Counted from the stretch's first letter, positions 17,345 to 26,169 are shown. The stretch is 42,046 nucleotides of DNA from an uncultured Prevotella sp. (GCA_946405145.1 CAMJGE010000017.1:1-42046); one strand, 5' to 3'. The notes: generated by a model from the letters alone, not told the origin. Program-made: numbers and translations.

Positions 17345-18121
17345 TTTTGCGCCTGCTTTTAAGCCACGGATGACAGCGGAGGTGAAGCCGGCATGCTCCA
17401 TCTCGTTGAGACCCTTGATGGTTACACCACCAGGTGTCGTCACCAGGTCGATGGCTGCTTCGGGATGCATGCCGCTGGCCTCCAGCAGCTCTACGGCACC
17501 CTTCATCGTCTGCATCACAATCTTCTTGGCATCATCGGCCTTGAAACCCAGTTCTACACCACCTTCACTGGCAGCACGGATATACCGCATGGCGTAGGCA
17601 ATGCCACAGCTGGCAAGTGTTGTGCCGGCTGCCAGATGCTGCTCGTCGGTGAGGAGGGTATGTCCCATCTCATCGAAGAGGTTGACGACTGTCTGTGTCT
17701 CTGCCTCTGAAGCATCGACAGGCACAATGAAGGTCATCGAGGCCATCTCGGCAATAGCGATGTTAGGGATCACCAGGAACAGCGGTGGGCACTGTTCGCC
17801 CAACCACTCCTTGATGTTGGCTGAGGGCACGCCTGCTGCAATCACGATGAGGAGTTGTTTCTTAGGATTCAGTTCAGGGCGTATGTCTTTCAGCACACGC
17901 TCTACCAGCCAGGGCTTCACGACAACGCACACGATGTCGGCACCATTGGCAGCTAACTTGTTGTCGGTCGTTACGCTCACGCCAGTCTTTGCAAACTTAT
18001 CTACAACCGCCTGTGAGGGATCGCTCACGGTGATATCCTCGTTCTTAAACTGTTGCCCTTTGATGAGGCCTTCTACGGTGGCGCCACCCATGGCACCAGC
18101 ACCAATCACTGCTATTTTCAT
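17342..18121 (-). CDS. proC: Pyrroline-5-carboxylate reductase
   Basis: The 259-residue protein begins MKIAVIGAGAMGGA, a Rossmann NAD(P)-binding motif (GAGAMG, 7-12). VVKPWLVERVL, PNIAIAEMASMTF and the C-terminal signature region LDLVTTPGGVTIKGLNEMEHAG-like (here DLVTTPGGVTIKGLNEME) identify ProC. It reduces pyrroline-5-carboxylate to proline. Its start overlaps the argD stop by 4 nt, indicating coupling. With proA and proB in the same block, the complete proline pathway from glutamate is encoded here. Confidence 0.96.
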   Translation of the reverse strand: MKIAVIGAGAMGGATVEGLIKGQQFKNEDITVSDPSQAVVDKFAKTGVSVTTDNKLAANGADIVCVVVKPWLVERVLKDIRPELNPKKQLLIVIAAGVPSANIKEWLGEQCPPLFLVIPNIAIAEMASMTFIVPVDASEAETQTVVNLFDEMGHTLLTDEQHLAAGTTLASCGIAYAMRYIRAASEGGVELGFKADDAKKIVMQTMKGAVELLEASGMHPEAAIDLVTTPGGVTIKGLNEMEHAGFTSAVIRGLKAGAK

Positions 18122-19251
18122 AATGTCTTCTTTAAACGGTTCATAAAGTCATCGGCATCCTGCCTGGTCAGACAGAGTGGTGGCAGGAGACGCAAAATGT
18201 TGGTGCCGGCGCAACCTGTAAAGCAGTGCTCCTGGTAGATGAGTGGCTGGCGCACATCCTTATGGGGGATGTCGAGGTCGATGCCGATCATCAAGCCACG
18301 TCCGCGCACATCAGTGATATGTGGCTCCGTCTTTTGTAATTCCTTCAACTGGGCAATCAGGTATTCACCCACCTCATGGGCGTTCTCTACCAAGTGCTCA
18401 GACTCGAACACGTCGAGCACAGCCAAGGCGGCTGCACAAGCCAGATGGTTGCCACCAAAGGTAGTACCCAACTGTCCATAAACGGGCTTGAACTCCGGGG
18501 CTATCAGCACACCGCCCATCGGGAAGCCATTGGCGATGCCCTTGGCAACGGTGATGATATCAGGACGGATGTCCAGCCACTGGTGGGCGAAGAACTTTCC
18601 GCTTCGTCCGTAGCCACACTGGATCTCGTCGCAGATCAGGATGGTGCCGTGTTTCTTGCAGGCGGCAGCCAGTCCCTGTGCGAACTCTGGTGTGGCGAGT
18701 TTGATACCACCCACACCCTGGATGCACTCCAGGATGACAGCACACACATCGCCCTTTGCCAATTCTGCCTCCCAGGCTGGCAGGTCGTTCATCGGCAGAT
18801 AGGTCACGTGACTGTTGTCATTGATCGGGGCGATGATCTTCGGATTGTTCGTCACCTCCACAGCTAATGAGGTACGTCCGTGGAAAGCCTTCTCACAGGA
18901 GAGCACACGGGTGCGCCCGTTGGTGAAGGAAGCGAGTTTCAAGGCATTCTCGTTAGCCTCGGCACCGCTGTTGATGAGAAACAGTTGGTAGTCGTCGTAG
19001 CCACTGATCTTACCTAAGCGCTCTGCCAACTGCTGCTGGAGTTTATTGATCACAGAATTGGAGTAAAAACCTATCTTCTGCAGTTGTTCAGTCACTTTCT
19101 CAATGTAGTGGGGATGTGAATGGCCGATGGAGATCACAGCATGACCACCATAAAGGTCGAGATACTCCTGTCCTTTGTCATCCCATACCTTACAACCCTT
19201 GCCCTTCACAATGTTGACATCGAAGAGCGGATATACGTCGAATAGCTTCAT
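18118..19251 (-). CDS. argD: Acetylornithine/succinylornithine aminotransferase
   Basis: The 377-residue class III aminotransferase has LFLINSGAEANENALKLA (90-107), FHGRTSLAVEVT, ILICDEIQCGYGRSGKFFAHQ (205-224) and ITVAKGIANGFPMGG with Lys237 as the PLP lysine. It converts the N-acylated glutamate semialdehyde to N-acylornithine; given the succinyl-type ArgF', the acyl group is probably succinyl. It is the first gene of the left half of the split arginine block and has its own -7 box. In relatives it would directly follow argC, which here ends about 19.4 kb away. Confidence 0.94.
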   Translation of the reverse strand: MKLFDVYPLFDVNIVKGKGCKVWDDKGQEYLDLYGGHAVISIGHSHPHYIEKVTEQLQKIGFYSNSVINKLQQQLAERLGKISGYDDYQLFLINSGAEANENALKLASFTNGRTRVLSCEKAFHGRTSLAVEVTNNPKIIAPINDNSHVTYLPMNDLPAWEAELAKGDVCAVILECIQGVGGIKLATPEFAQGLAAACKKHGTILICDEIQCGYGRSGKFFAHQWLDIRPDIITVAKGIANGFPMGGVLIAPEFKPVYGQLGTTFGGNHLACAAALAVLDVFESEHLVENAHEVGEYLIAQLKELQKTEPHITDVRGRGLMIGIDLDIPHKDVRQPLIYQEHCFTGCAGTNILRLLPPLCLTRQDADDFMNRLKKTL

Positions 19252-19278
19252 ATGCGTTCCTTAATAAAAAAATCGGTT

Positions 19279-19287
19279 GCAAAGATA
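19279..19287 (-). promoter_or_regulatory. -7 box of the argD operon
   Basis: The complement reads TATCTTTGC, a perfect TAnnTTTGC, 28 bp before the argD ATG. No TTTG is present at the -33 position; that region carries the inverted repeat 19300-19319. It gives the separated argD half its own transcription start. Confidence 0.65.
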
Positions 19288-19299
19288 CGGCAAAATATT

Positions 19300-19319
19300 G
19301 AATAAACGCCACTTTATTC
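19300..19319. promoter_or_regulatory. Inverted repeat at the argD promoter, possible ArgR operator
   Basis: GAATAAA (19300-19306) and TTTATTC (19313-19319) are perfect inverted arms with 6 bp between. It lies just upstream of the argD -7 box, a position suited to repression. The same string TGAATAAA occurs on the leftward strand just upstream of argR (within 42023-42032) and resembles half of an ARG box. Assignment to ArgR is inference. Confidence 0.4.
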
Positions 19320-19382
19320 TATCTTTTTGCATAAAAAACGCTTTTCATGATATTTTTCTGCAAGTTTATACATAGTCCTCAT
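19314..19382 (-). CDS. Possible small ORF of 22 codons upstream of argD
   Basis: An ATG at 19382 opens a 22-residue basic frame (starting MRTMYKLAEKYHEKRF) ending at TAA 19314-19316. It begins 6 bp after the second TTCCC-GGGAA palindrome, an arrangement like that of the ATPase gene at 740, where repeats run up to the start codon. It could be the 5' stub of a lost repeat-controlled gene or chance. I do not recognise it. It ends before the argD promoter, so it is not an argD leader peptide. Confidence 0.25.
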   Translation of the reverse strand: MRTMYKLAEKYHEKRFLCKKIE

Positions 19383-19388
19383 GTTTTG

Positions 19389-19425
19389 TTCCCAGTGAGG
19401 GAATATTTGATTCCCAGTATGGGAA
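19389..19425. repeat. Two TTCCC-GGGAA palindromes 22 bp apart
   Basis: TTCCCAGTGAGGGAA (19389-19403) and TTCCCAGTATGGGAA (19411-19425) have the same palindromic arms and a 22-bp period, so both would face one side of the helix. They look like paired protein-binding sites. They lie downstream of the ATPase gene and upstream of the small ORF and argD. Confidence 0.7.
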
Positions 19426-19428
19426 TAA

Positions 19429-19460
19429 TTTGGGGCTTTAATGTTAGGTTTCACCCCAAA
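19429..19460 (-). terminator. Weak hairpin after the ATPase gene
   Basis: TTTGGGG (19429-19435) and CCCCAAA (19454-19460) could pair across an 18-nt loop, 14 bp after the ATPase stop. Read leftward it is followed by TTATT rather than a T-run, so termination is uncertain. Confidence 0.3.
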
Positions 19461-19474
19461 GTGGCGATTTCATT

Positions 19475-20662
19475 TTAGAAAATCAGCCTGCCAATATCCC
19501 ATTTAAGGAAGTCTTCTATGGGAATACCACCAGACCCAACAACAAGCGAATGAACAGGATGGAATTGCTGGCCAAACAACGGAAGACCGTTATTGCTAGT
19601 TCGTCGTCCACTTTTAACCTCTATAGCAATGAGTTGTTTATCGTAGTCTATGACAAAATCCACCTCGTCGTCTTTCTCTCGCCAGAAATAGAGTTTGTAG
19701 TCATACTCGTCTGCCTGATTCAGCAGATGCGCTCCTACAGCACTCTCCACCCAGCGTCCCCATAGATGAGGCGTTGTAAATGCTTTATTAAAAGTTACAC
19801 CACTCTGTACTGAGAAGAGTGCTGTATTGTAAACCATTAGCTTAGGTACGGAATTATACTTGCGTGCATTGTCTGTCGCATATTTCTGCAGACCACATAG
19901 AAGTCGAGACTCATCGAGAGTGGTAAGATAACTCGCTAACGTCGTCACATTGCCAGCATCCTGTAGTTGTCCCAACATCTTGTTCAGCGACAGCTCTTTG
20001 CTGGAATAAGCACATCCCAGTTCAAACAATTGCTTCATCAAGGCTGGTTTATAGATAATTTTCGTCCTCAGCACGTCTTTCTCTATTGCAGGAGCAACAA
20101 TGCTGTCCTTGATATATCTGCGCCATCTGCGTTCATCGTTAATATATGTGGCTCCTCCAGGATATCCACCAAAAAAGATATATTGGTCAATATCCATATC
20201 GAATGCCTCATGCATTTCTGCATAGCTCCAATGTGGCATTCTGATTAGTTCGTACCTACCAGCTAGCGATTCTGTAAGACCATCTTTCAATAGTAGCCTG
20301 GATGAGCCAAGGATAACCACTTTCATATTGAGGTCCTTGAACGTATCTTCATCCCATTCTTTCTTCACGGCCTCGCTCCAGTTGTCTATTTTGTGCACCT
20401 CATCAATCACAAGCAGATATTCCTTTGCTTGTGCCACCTTCATGCGAGCGCGTGCCGTAGCCCACATCTCATCAATCCAAGCCGTGTTGGTGTGGTCAAT
20501 ATTGTCAGCACTAACCAGCATATAGGGAATGTCTGTTTCCTGAAGCACCTGCTTCACCATAGTGGATTTGCCTACCTGACGAGGACCAGAGATAACCTGT
20601 ATCTTGTTTCTCTGCTCTGAGATTCTTGATTTTAATTCTTGAAATTGTGACCTTTTAAACAT
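19475..20662 (-). CDS. ATP-binding protein, AAA_14/DUF4143 family
   Basis: This 395-residue protein has a Walker A motif (GPRQVGKS, 26-33), a Walker B motif (LLVIDEVH, 83-90), the SSRLLL sensor-like segment and a DUF4143 C-terminal half (WGRWVESAVGAHLL, FWREKDDEVDFVID, IAIEVKSGRR). EVDF and EVKSG resemble a PD-(D/E)XK-like remnant typical of the family. Function is not established. The ATG at 20662 is chosen because a promoter (20682-20714) covers the longer frame starting at 20713. Four 22-bp repeats lie directly upstream. It is at the left border of the pilus island, next to the argD half of the arginine block. Confidence 0.87.
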   Translation of the reverse strand: MFKRSQFQELKSRISEQRNKIQVISGPRQVGKSTMVKQVLQETDIPYMLVSADNIDHTNTAWIDEMWATARARMKVAQAKEYLLVIDEVHKIDNWSEAVKKEWDEDTFKDLNMKVVILGSSRLLLKDGLTESLAGRYELIRMPHWSYAEMHEAFDMDIDQYIFFGGYPGGATYINDERRWRRYIKDSIVAPAIEKDVLRTKIIYKPALMKQLFELGCAYSSKELSLNKMLGQLQDAGNVTTLASYLTTLDESRLLCGLQKYATDNARKYNSVPKLMVYNTALFSVQSGVTFNKAFTTPHLWGRWVESAVGAHLLNQADEYDYKLYFWREKDDEVDFVIDYDKQLIAIEVKSGRRTSNNGLPLFGQQFHPVHSLVVGSGGIPIEDFLKWDIGRLIF

Positions 20663-20681
20663 AACTATTTGATTTTCCGCT

Positions 20682-20714
20682 GCAAAGATAAGCAAAATTC
20701 TCAAATCTTCCAAA
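20682..20714 (-). promoter_or_regulatory. Promoter of the second ATPase gene
   Basis: The complement carries TTTG at 20711-20714, a 20-bp spacer and TATCTTTGC at 20682-20690, an almost perfect Bacteroidetes promoter. The first 22-bp repeat lies between and over these boxes. Confidence 0.75.
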
Positions 20715-20781
20715 TAAAATTCTCAGATCTTTCAAACAAAATTCTCAAATCTCATAATCAAAATTCTCAAATTTGACAGAA
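20694..20781. repeat. Four 22-bp tandem repeats upstream of the ATPase
   Basis: Units start at 20694, 20716, 20738 and 20760, exactly 22 bp apart. The conserved core is AAAATTCTCAAATCT (second unit CAGATCT, fourth CAAATTT), with variable last 7 bp. Two helical turns per unit would place all cores on one face. The first unit overlaps the spacer of the ATPase promoter, suggesting cooperative repression, perhaps by the ATPase itself or a partner. Confidence 0.85.
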
Positions 20782-20812
20782 ATGCTAGCTCTTTTAGGGA
20801 CAAAGTACAAAC

Positions 20813-20847
20813 AAAAAGCACTCCAGTAGTAGGTAAACTGGAGTGCT
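20813..20847 (-). terminator. Intrinsic terminator of the pilus operon
   Basis: Leftward AGCACTCCAG, an 11-nt loop and CTGGAGTGCT form a perfect 10-bp stem followed by a T-run (complement of 20813-20817). It lies 48 bp after the stop of the last fimbrillin-like gene. Confidence 0.85.
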
Positions 20848-20894
20848 GCCGATGTGCATTAGCACGATATAGCCAAGGCGTTAGGTTGTGTAAG

Positions 20895-22853
20895 TTAGGG
20901 ATCAATTGTCAGGTTTGTACTAACTGAGTAAATATAAGAGAGATTGACATCACCTTCTTTAGATATTGTCTTGTTATTGCCATTCAGAGTAAATTGCGCT
21001 GGTATATTACCAGAATTCCATGTTTCAGCTGAAACAGTGAAATTATCAGATACACGGTATTTACTGCCATCTATATTATAGACATTGTTAAGTAATGTGG
21101 CTAATTCTGTCTGGCTATCGATGGTGGCATCAAATATGTTTGCTGCAGCCATTGTATTACTATTATTGCTGGAATGATTGCCTATAGTGTTTGCAGCAGT
21201 TGTGGGCCATGAGTTGCTGTAGGCACGAAGCTGGTGGGTTTCAGCATCAGGCTTTCCATAAACTATATTCTTAAATTTATCGGCCTCCTGCAAAAGTGTG
21301 ATACCATAATTGAAGGTGTTGCCAGACACGCGGCCTACTGCCTTACCTACGATACCACCGCCTACGCCAGTTCCATCCACTCTGGCATTTGCAGTACAAT
21401 TTTCAATTACAGGCATACTGCCGTTGTCAGAATGATAAACAGATTCCTTTGCGATGCCTCCCACAACATCACTTGTACCAGAAACAGGCAGGTTGGAGGT
21501 ACAGGTCGAAATGGTGCCAGAATTAGTTACCACCAGTCCAGCTTTTGTTGCCTTGGCTGTAGAGGTGCGATTCACAGTGATGTTTTGGATGGTGCCACGA
21601 TTGGTTTCTGCGATAGCCGCATCCACAGTTCCATCGCCACCCACACTGATGGTTCCACCCACCAACTTGCCTCCTACACCGATGGTGGAGAAGATGCGAT
21701 GAGTAGTGGTGAAGGTCTTGTCGTTCATCTTCATCGTGCAGTTCAGTGGTTGAGATGTCCAAGCTACACCATCCTCCAAGTTGATACTCTCTGTGATGTT
21801 AGCGATATTTCCTGCTTTGTTGTTCTCTGAAGTAAGGAAGGTTAAAAGGGCTGCACGTGTACCAATATCTGTTGTGGTTCCAATCTGCCCCTCGCTATCC
21901 ACAGTTGCAGGAATGTCTGTAACATCCCAATTAGTTACTTGTGCTGCCATTTTAACTTGGTAAATGTTGCCATCGCTACCTCGACTTAAGGTTGCCGTGA
22001 TGGTCAGATGTTGACCTGCGGAGAGGTTGTATTTGCCATCATTATTGTCATTGCTGGCAGAGAATGTGAATACCTGATTCGACAACTTGATTTCAGCGAT
22101 AGTTTTTGCATAGGTCTGGTAAGCGTATGGCTCCACAATCGCTGTATATTGCGTTGTGCTTACACCAGAAGCATCATCATAGTCAATAGTTGTATTTGTT
22201 GCCCAAGGCGAGATTTCTAAGTTTGAGGTACCATAACTATAAATCTTCGCTTCAAGATAATTTGTATTTGCCAAGTCGTCACGACTTACACCCTCACCAG
22301 CTTTCAGAATAACTGTGATGCGTGAACGTAAGTGTTTCAAGTAGAGACGTATCTTTTTGCTGTCAGGAGGAGACACTCCATCAGTTTCATTAGCAGCCTT
22401 CCAATTCTTGGAAGTACGATAATTTAAGGCTTCTATATTATCTGCTGTCGATGCAATGGCTCCATAACCAAGCAGCTTATCCTCTGCGAAAAATTTTGTT
22501 TGAATTGTTTGATCTGTTGCTAATGTTGCTGAGCCAGCTGTCGCCTTAAAGCCATAAGCATTGATGTTATCTGGCCAATAGAGTTGTAAGCCGGATGCAA
22601 CAGGGGCAACCACAGCAGATTGATACATCTCATAAGTAAATGTATAGTATGCTAAGGCATCATGATAATCGCTCACATCCGTTCTCGTCATAGCTCTACC
22701 AGACAAGTAGGGCGCGAACAATACAGGATCGCCAGGTTTGATCTCATCATCAGCAACTGATGAGGTCAAATCCTCGCTACACCCTGTCATCGCCAACGCC
22801 AAGCAGAGCAGCCATATGATTCGTGTAAATCTATATTCTTTCATCTCATTCAT
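20895..22853 (-). CDS. Fimbrillin-like lipoprotein with C-terminal beta-helix, candidate pilus tip adhesin
   Basis: This 652-residue protein has a lipobox (MTGC, Cys25), an AMTRTDV motif with Arg57 as candidate maturation site, one fimbrillin module (about 40-315, with LYLKHLRSRITVIL and VTNWD, Trp309) and then glycine-rich repeats (about 355-520; VGGKLVGGTISVGG, NRGTIQNITV, VVGGIAKES, GVGGGIVGKAVGRVSG) that resemble GLUG-type beta-helix repeats. It is last in the operon and overlaps the preceding gene by 8 nt. A fimbrillin stalk domain plus a different C-terminal domain suits a tip or adhesin subunit; that role is inferred. The ATG three codons downstream is an alternative start. Confidence 0.8.
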   Translation of the reverse strand: MNEMKEYRFTRIIWLLCLALAMTGCSEDLTSSVADDEIKPGDPVLFAPYLSGRAMTRTDVSDYHDALAYYTFTYEMYQSAVVAPVASGLQLYWPDNINAYGFKATAGSATLATDQTIQTKFFAEDKLLGYGAIASTADNIEALNYRTSKNWKAANETDGVSPPDSKKIRLYLKHLRSRITVILKAGEGVSRDDLANTNYLEAKIYSYGTSNLEISPWATNTTIDYDDASGVSTTQYTAIVEPYAYQTYAKTIAEIKLSNQVFTFSASNDNNDGKYNLSAGQHLTITATLSRGSDGNIYQVKMAAQVTNWDVTDIPATVDSEGQIGTTTDIGTRAALLTFLTSENNKAGNIANITESINLEDGVAWTSQPLNCTMKMNDKTFTTTHRIFSTIGVGGKLVGGTISVGGDGTVDAAIAETNRGTIQNITVNRTSTAKATKAGLVVTNSGTISTCTSNLPVSGTSDVVGGIAKESVYHSDNGSMPVIENCTANARVDGTGVGGGIVGKAVGRVSGNTFNYGITLLQEADKFKNIVYGKPDAETHQLRAYSNSWPTTAANTIGNHSSNNSNTMAAANIFDATIDSQTELATLLNNVYNIDGSKYRVSDNFTVSAETWNSGNIPAQFTLNGNNKTISKEGDVNLSYIYSVSTNLTIDP

Positions 22854-23958
22854 TATTCAATGGCCAGTTTGTTATCGTTACGTCAGCAAGTCGCACCAGC
22901 TCTGATTGCGCTCTGTCAGCCACCTGACCTCGAGCAGCTGCTGGTGTCGTGTTGCTAATTTCCAGATTATAGACATATTGCTTACCACTTGCCAGATCTC
23001 TTTGTGCTGCTTCCGTAATCTCAAAAGTCGCTGTATGTGTACTCCAAGTGATACGGATTGCTCTCAGATGTCCAAAGGCAATGGCGTTAAAAGATTTCAG
23101 ATAGCCAGTAGCAGGTGATGCCATCGCGAACATATCGAAAGACGTGCCCCATTTGTTGACTGCTAACTGCTCATCAGTGTAAGTATCGAGATTAATAGTA
23201 TTGCCCGTAGTGGCTGTAATCGTTCCATCAGTATTCAACTTGGTATAGACATTGCCTTCTGTCGATACGCCCAGCAGCTCCACTTTCGTAATCTGCTCAG
23301 CTGTGATGTTAGTTGAATTACTTGTCGCATTCTTCAGGTTGACCTGTATCAGTGAGAACTGGTGTTGGAAGTTCAGTGTTACGCTGTTATTGGCAGGGGT
23401 GCCATCAGAGGGATCCTGAATATCCACAGCACGGATGGGGTCTGGCTGATCTGTGATTGATGCTTTCGTTCCTTTGGTGAGGTCGTAAGTGTTGTGTCCT
23501 GCATCAGACGTACTTTGATAGATTATCTGTGAAGTCGTTGATTTCAGTGCGTGGTTATTTGCGATGGCGACGAAAGCGTGGTTTAAGCGGTTCTGCCAAT
23601 AGAAGGGCGTACCAGCAGCAGAAAAGGCTTCATTCTTATAGGTGGCATTGCCTGCATCATCGCTCACCTCAAGCCAGGCTTTGGTGATCTTACCATCCGT
23701 CAGGTCGAAAGCACTATAATTATTATCGTTTTTATTAGAATGATAATACATCGTGCATACGAAATGACTCCATTTTGCCATTGGTGATGAGGTTGGTGTC
23801 CTTGTGATGGCTTTATCTTGAAGCCCCACTGAGAAGAGTATTGGGGTGCCTACAGGGTCATAGTCATCATGACTGTTACCTGTCGTGATGTCATCGCCTG
23901 AGCAGCTTGCCAGCCACAGCACGAAGCCTAAATACAATATGTTTTTTATCTTCAACAC
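22846..23958 (-). CDS. Fimbrillin-like lipoprotein, single module
   Basis: The 370-residue protein has a lipobox (LASC, Cys19), PILFSVGL, then KAITRTPT with Arg53 as candidate protease site. LNFQHQFSLIQVNLK is the conserved module core, and GKQYVYNLEI with VTITNW (Trp365) ends the module. It matches the Mfa-like fimbrillin pattern with one module, unlike the four two-module proteins encoded upstream. The start codon appears to be GTG at 23958, as no in-frame ATG is nearby and a stop lies just upstream. It is probably a minor structural subunit. Confidence 0.82.
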   Translation of the reverse strand: MLKIKNILYLGFVLWLASCSGDDITTGNSHDDYDPVGTPILFSVGLQDKAITRTPTSSPMAKWSHFVCTMYYHSNKNDNNYSAFDLTDGKITKAWLEVSDDAGNATYKNEAFSAAGTPFYWQNRLNHAFVAIANNHALKSTTSQIIYQSTSDAGHNTYDLTKGTKASITDQPDPIRAVDIQDPSDGTPANNSVTLNFQHQFSLIQVNLKNATSNSTNITAEQITKVELLGVSTEGNVYTKLNTDGTITATTGNTINLDTYTDEQLAVNKWGTSFDMFAMASPATGYLKSFNAIAFGHLRAIRITWSTHTATFEITEAAQRDLASGKQYVYNLEISNTTPAAARGQVADRAQSELVRLADVTITNWPLNNE

Positions 23959-23996
23959 GTCAATTCTTCATTTTGATGTTTGTATCCACTTAGCAC

Positions 23997-26147
23997 TTAC
24001 CACTCCAACGTCGCAGTGCCGCTACCAGCCACAGCATCCCAGTCCTTCACAAGTACATGCGCCAGAACCCTCTCCTTCTCAATATGGATGGTGTAGGTGT
24101 AGTTCTTGCCTCTCTCCCAAGCTGTGATTTTATTAGAACTTCCATCTACCACACAGTCTTTGAGTGGGATGCTATAGACAGCATTATCATAGTTTGGCAA
24201 CGTAATGACTACCTTGGCATTTTCATCAAAGGTTTGAGGAATCACGAAAAGGTTCGTGATAGGATAAACCTGAGCAGGGATAGCAGAAGAAGCACCTGCA
24301 GCGGTAGTATTCTTTGTTCCACCAGTGATGTTGCCAGTCTCGATAGAGATGGTTCCATCTGTATAAAGATTGGTGATAGCTATGGTGGCATCAGTGAGAT
24401 TAACCTTCGCATTAGTTGGTAGCACAGTTGCATCATCAGTCGTTTCAAGATTGAAAGTCACCTTACTCATTGCATGCTCAAAGGCGATAGGTACACCTCC
24501 CTTACGTGGTGGAATTGCTGCACTACGTGCATATACTGTCTCAGAATATCCTTTATGTTTAGGAGTTGTTCCCCAAAGAATATCGTTTGCAGCTGTGGTT
24601 CCTTGCGATACAGCAGTTCCTTTATCAGAATCGTATGTTCCTACAGAAGAAATATTATTTACGATGTTTGGTGCACTTCCTGTACTACTATTGAACTTTG
24701 CTAACGCGCGGAAATAGTAGTTGTCATTTATATTAGGCCAATAGATAGCAGGATTGTTATTCCATTGGTCATTTGCAGGATCATCGTAGTTTTGGAACGT
24801 TGAGACAGTCGCAAAAACGTATGCAGTATTCGTGCGTTCAGCAGGTGTGTCATAGCTATTGTTATGGACAACTCTGAATAGACAGAACGATGAACCTGCT
24901 GTAAAGTGATTCTTATCAACTGCGACAACATTAACGTCAGTAATACCGGAAACAGCTTCATCATCCATAATCAAATTCGTATCATCATCATTAAGTACTA
25001 TCTTTCCCTCTCCGCTGGCATTTACATCAGTCCAACCAGTCAGAGTGGCGTGAGCCTGAACTGCTGATTTCTTGATATTGACATCAAGATGATAGTGCTT
25101 GCCTGGTTGAGTGATAACGTAATGAGTTCCTTCGCCGCCACCTATCTGATTATCACCAGAATGACCTGAGCCCCAATGGCTATTATCCAGCATATCGCTG
25201 GTGATATTTAGAGTGTAGTCGTTCCTATGGGCATTTGTGATATCCAATAGCTTCTGCCCTTCTAATAGCTTTGTTCCTGGGGCGACAATAGCATAGTAAG
25301 TACGTACTAATGCATTTCCACTAGGATAAGGTTCGCCAGCATACATCCTGACATTTTTAATATTGCCAGCAGTTTCTTGTATTAGTGGAAAAAAAGCAGC
25401 AGGAGTTGAAGGTGTCCATTGTGTTACAGTGTTCATACTATTCAATGTGAGAATAGTTGATTCCAACGGATTGGTGGATGCAATAAAGCCATCTTGTGCA
25501 GTCACTGTAACTGATATCTGGCTCATGGCGTGGGAGAAAGCAAGGTTCAATGTGCTGTGATCTGCATCATGTGAAGCTCCGTGAGAATATGTTGCTTTAT
25601 TAATTTCTGGAGCCCAAAGAAGATCGGCATTCTGGACCTTAGTCTCTGAAGTTTGATCTATATAATCATTCGTAAAAGTTCCAATTTTCCAGCCTAAGAC
25701 ACCTGTTGATTCTGTTAGAGATGTCTTATTATTTGTCTCTCCACCATTGAAGCAATAGGCATATAGAGAATGCAACCCATGTCCTTCTGTTCTCACATCT
25801 GTAGTAGCATCGTTTGAGTTGCTGAAATCATCCCAATAGGAATCAGAAGTGAAGCTAGAACCATTATATGTAATGGTGACAAACTTTTTGGCATATTCAG
25901 CATCTACTACGGAAAAACTGCCTAGTGATCCTCCATTCGTATGGCGAACGTATGCTTTCAGCTGATCTCCATTGGCGAATGTTGAGCCTGAGGCTCTGGT
26001 TTGGGCGCGGCCTGTGCTGAGGGTGGCGTTTATCAGCAAGGGAGTCTTTTCCTCGCTTGTCTGCGTGTTGGAAAGGTCTGCTTCCTTAGCGCATCCTGCC
26101 AGAAGCAGAACCAAACTGATATATAATAATCTTCTTTTCTTCATCAT
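23997..26147 (-). CDS. Two-module fimbrillin-like lipoprotein
   Basis: The 716-residue protein has a lipobox (LAGC, Cys19) and GRAQTRASG (Arg51). Module 1 has LAFSHAMSQISVTV and ends GKHYHLDVNIKKSAVQAHAT with Trp372; module 2 has IAFEHAMSKVTFNLETT and ends GKNYTYTIHIEKERVLAHV with Trp703. Spacing of the two end tryptophans is about 330 residues, as in its operon neighbours, showing internal duplication. It ends LEW, an aromatic C terminus. It probably is an accessory or main pilin; the gap to the previous gene is 22 bp. Confidence 0.82.
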   Translation of the reverse strand: MMKKRRLLYISLVLLLAGCAKEADLSNTQTSEEKTPLLINATLSTGRAQTRASGSTFANGDQLKAYVRHTNGGSLGSFSVVDAEYAKKFVTITYNGSSFTSDSYWDDFSNSNDATTDVRTEGHGLHSLYAYCFNGGETNNKTSLTESTGVLGWKIGTFTNDYIDQTSETKVQNADLLWAPEINKATYSHGASHDADHSTLNLAFSHAMSQISVTVTAQDGFIASTNPLESTILTLNSMNTVTQWTPSTPAAFFPLIQETAGNIKNVRMYAGEPYPSGNALVRTYYAIVAPGTKLLEGQKLLDITNAHRNDYTLNITSDMLDNSHWGSGHSGDNQIGGGEGTHYVITQPGKHYHLDVNIKKSAVQAHATLTGWTDVNASGEGKIVLNDDDTNLIMDDEAVSGITDVNVVAVDKNHFTAGSSFCLFRVVHNNSYDTPAERTNTAYVFATVSTFQNYDDPANDQWNNNPAIYWPNINDNYYFRALAKFNSSTGSAPNIVNNISSVGTYDSDKGTAVSQGTTAANDILWGTTPKHKGYSETVYARSAAIPPRKGGVPIAFEHAMSKVTFNLETTDDATVLPTNAKVNLTDATIAITNLYTDGTISIETGNITGGTKNTTAAGASSAIPAQVYPITNLFVIPQTFDENAKVVITLPNYDNAVYSIPLKDCVVDGSSNKITAWERGKNYTYTIHIEKERVLAHVLVKDWDAVAGSGTATLEW

Positions 26148-26169
26148 TTACCTTTAGCTTAAAAGTTAA

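Noticed and set aside
20694..20781. Four 22-bp repeats as a CRISPR array
   Set aside because: Units abut with only about 7 variable bases, there are no spacers of 30 bp or more, and no cas genes are present.
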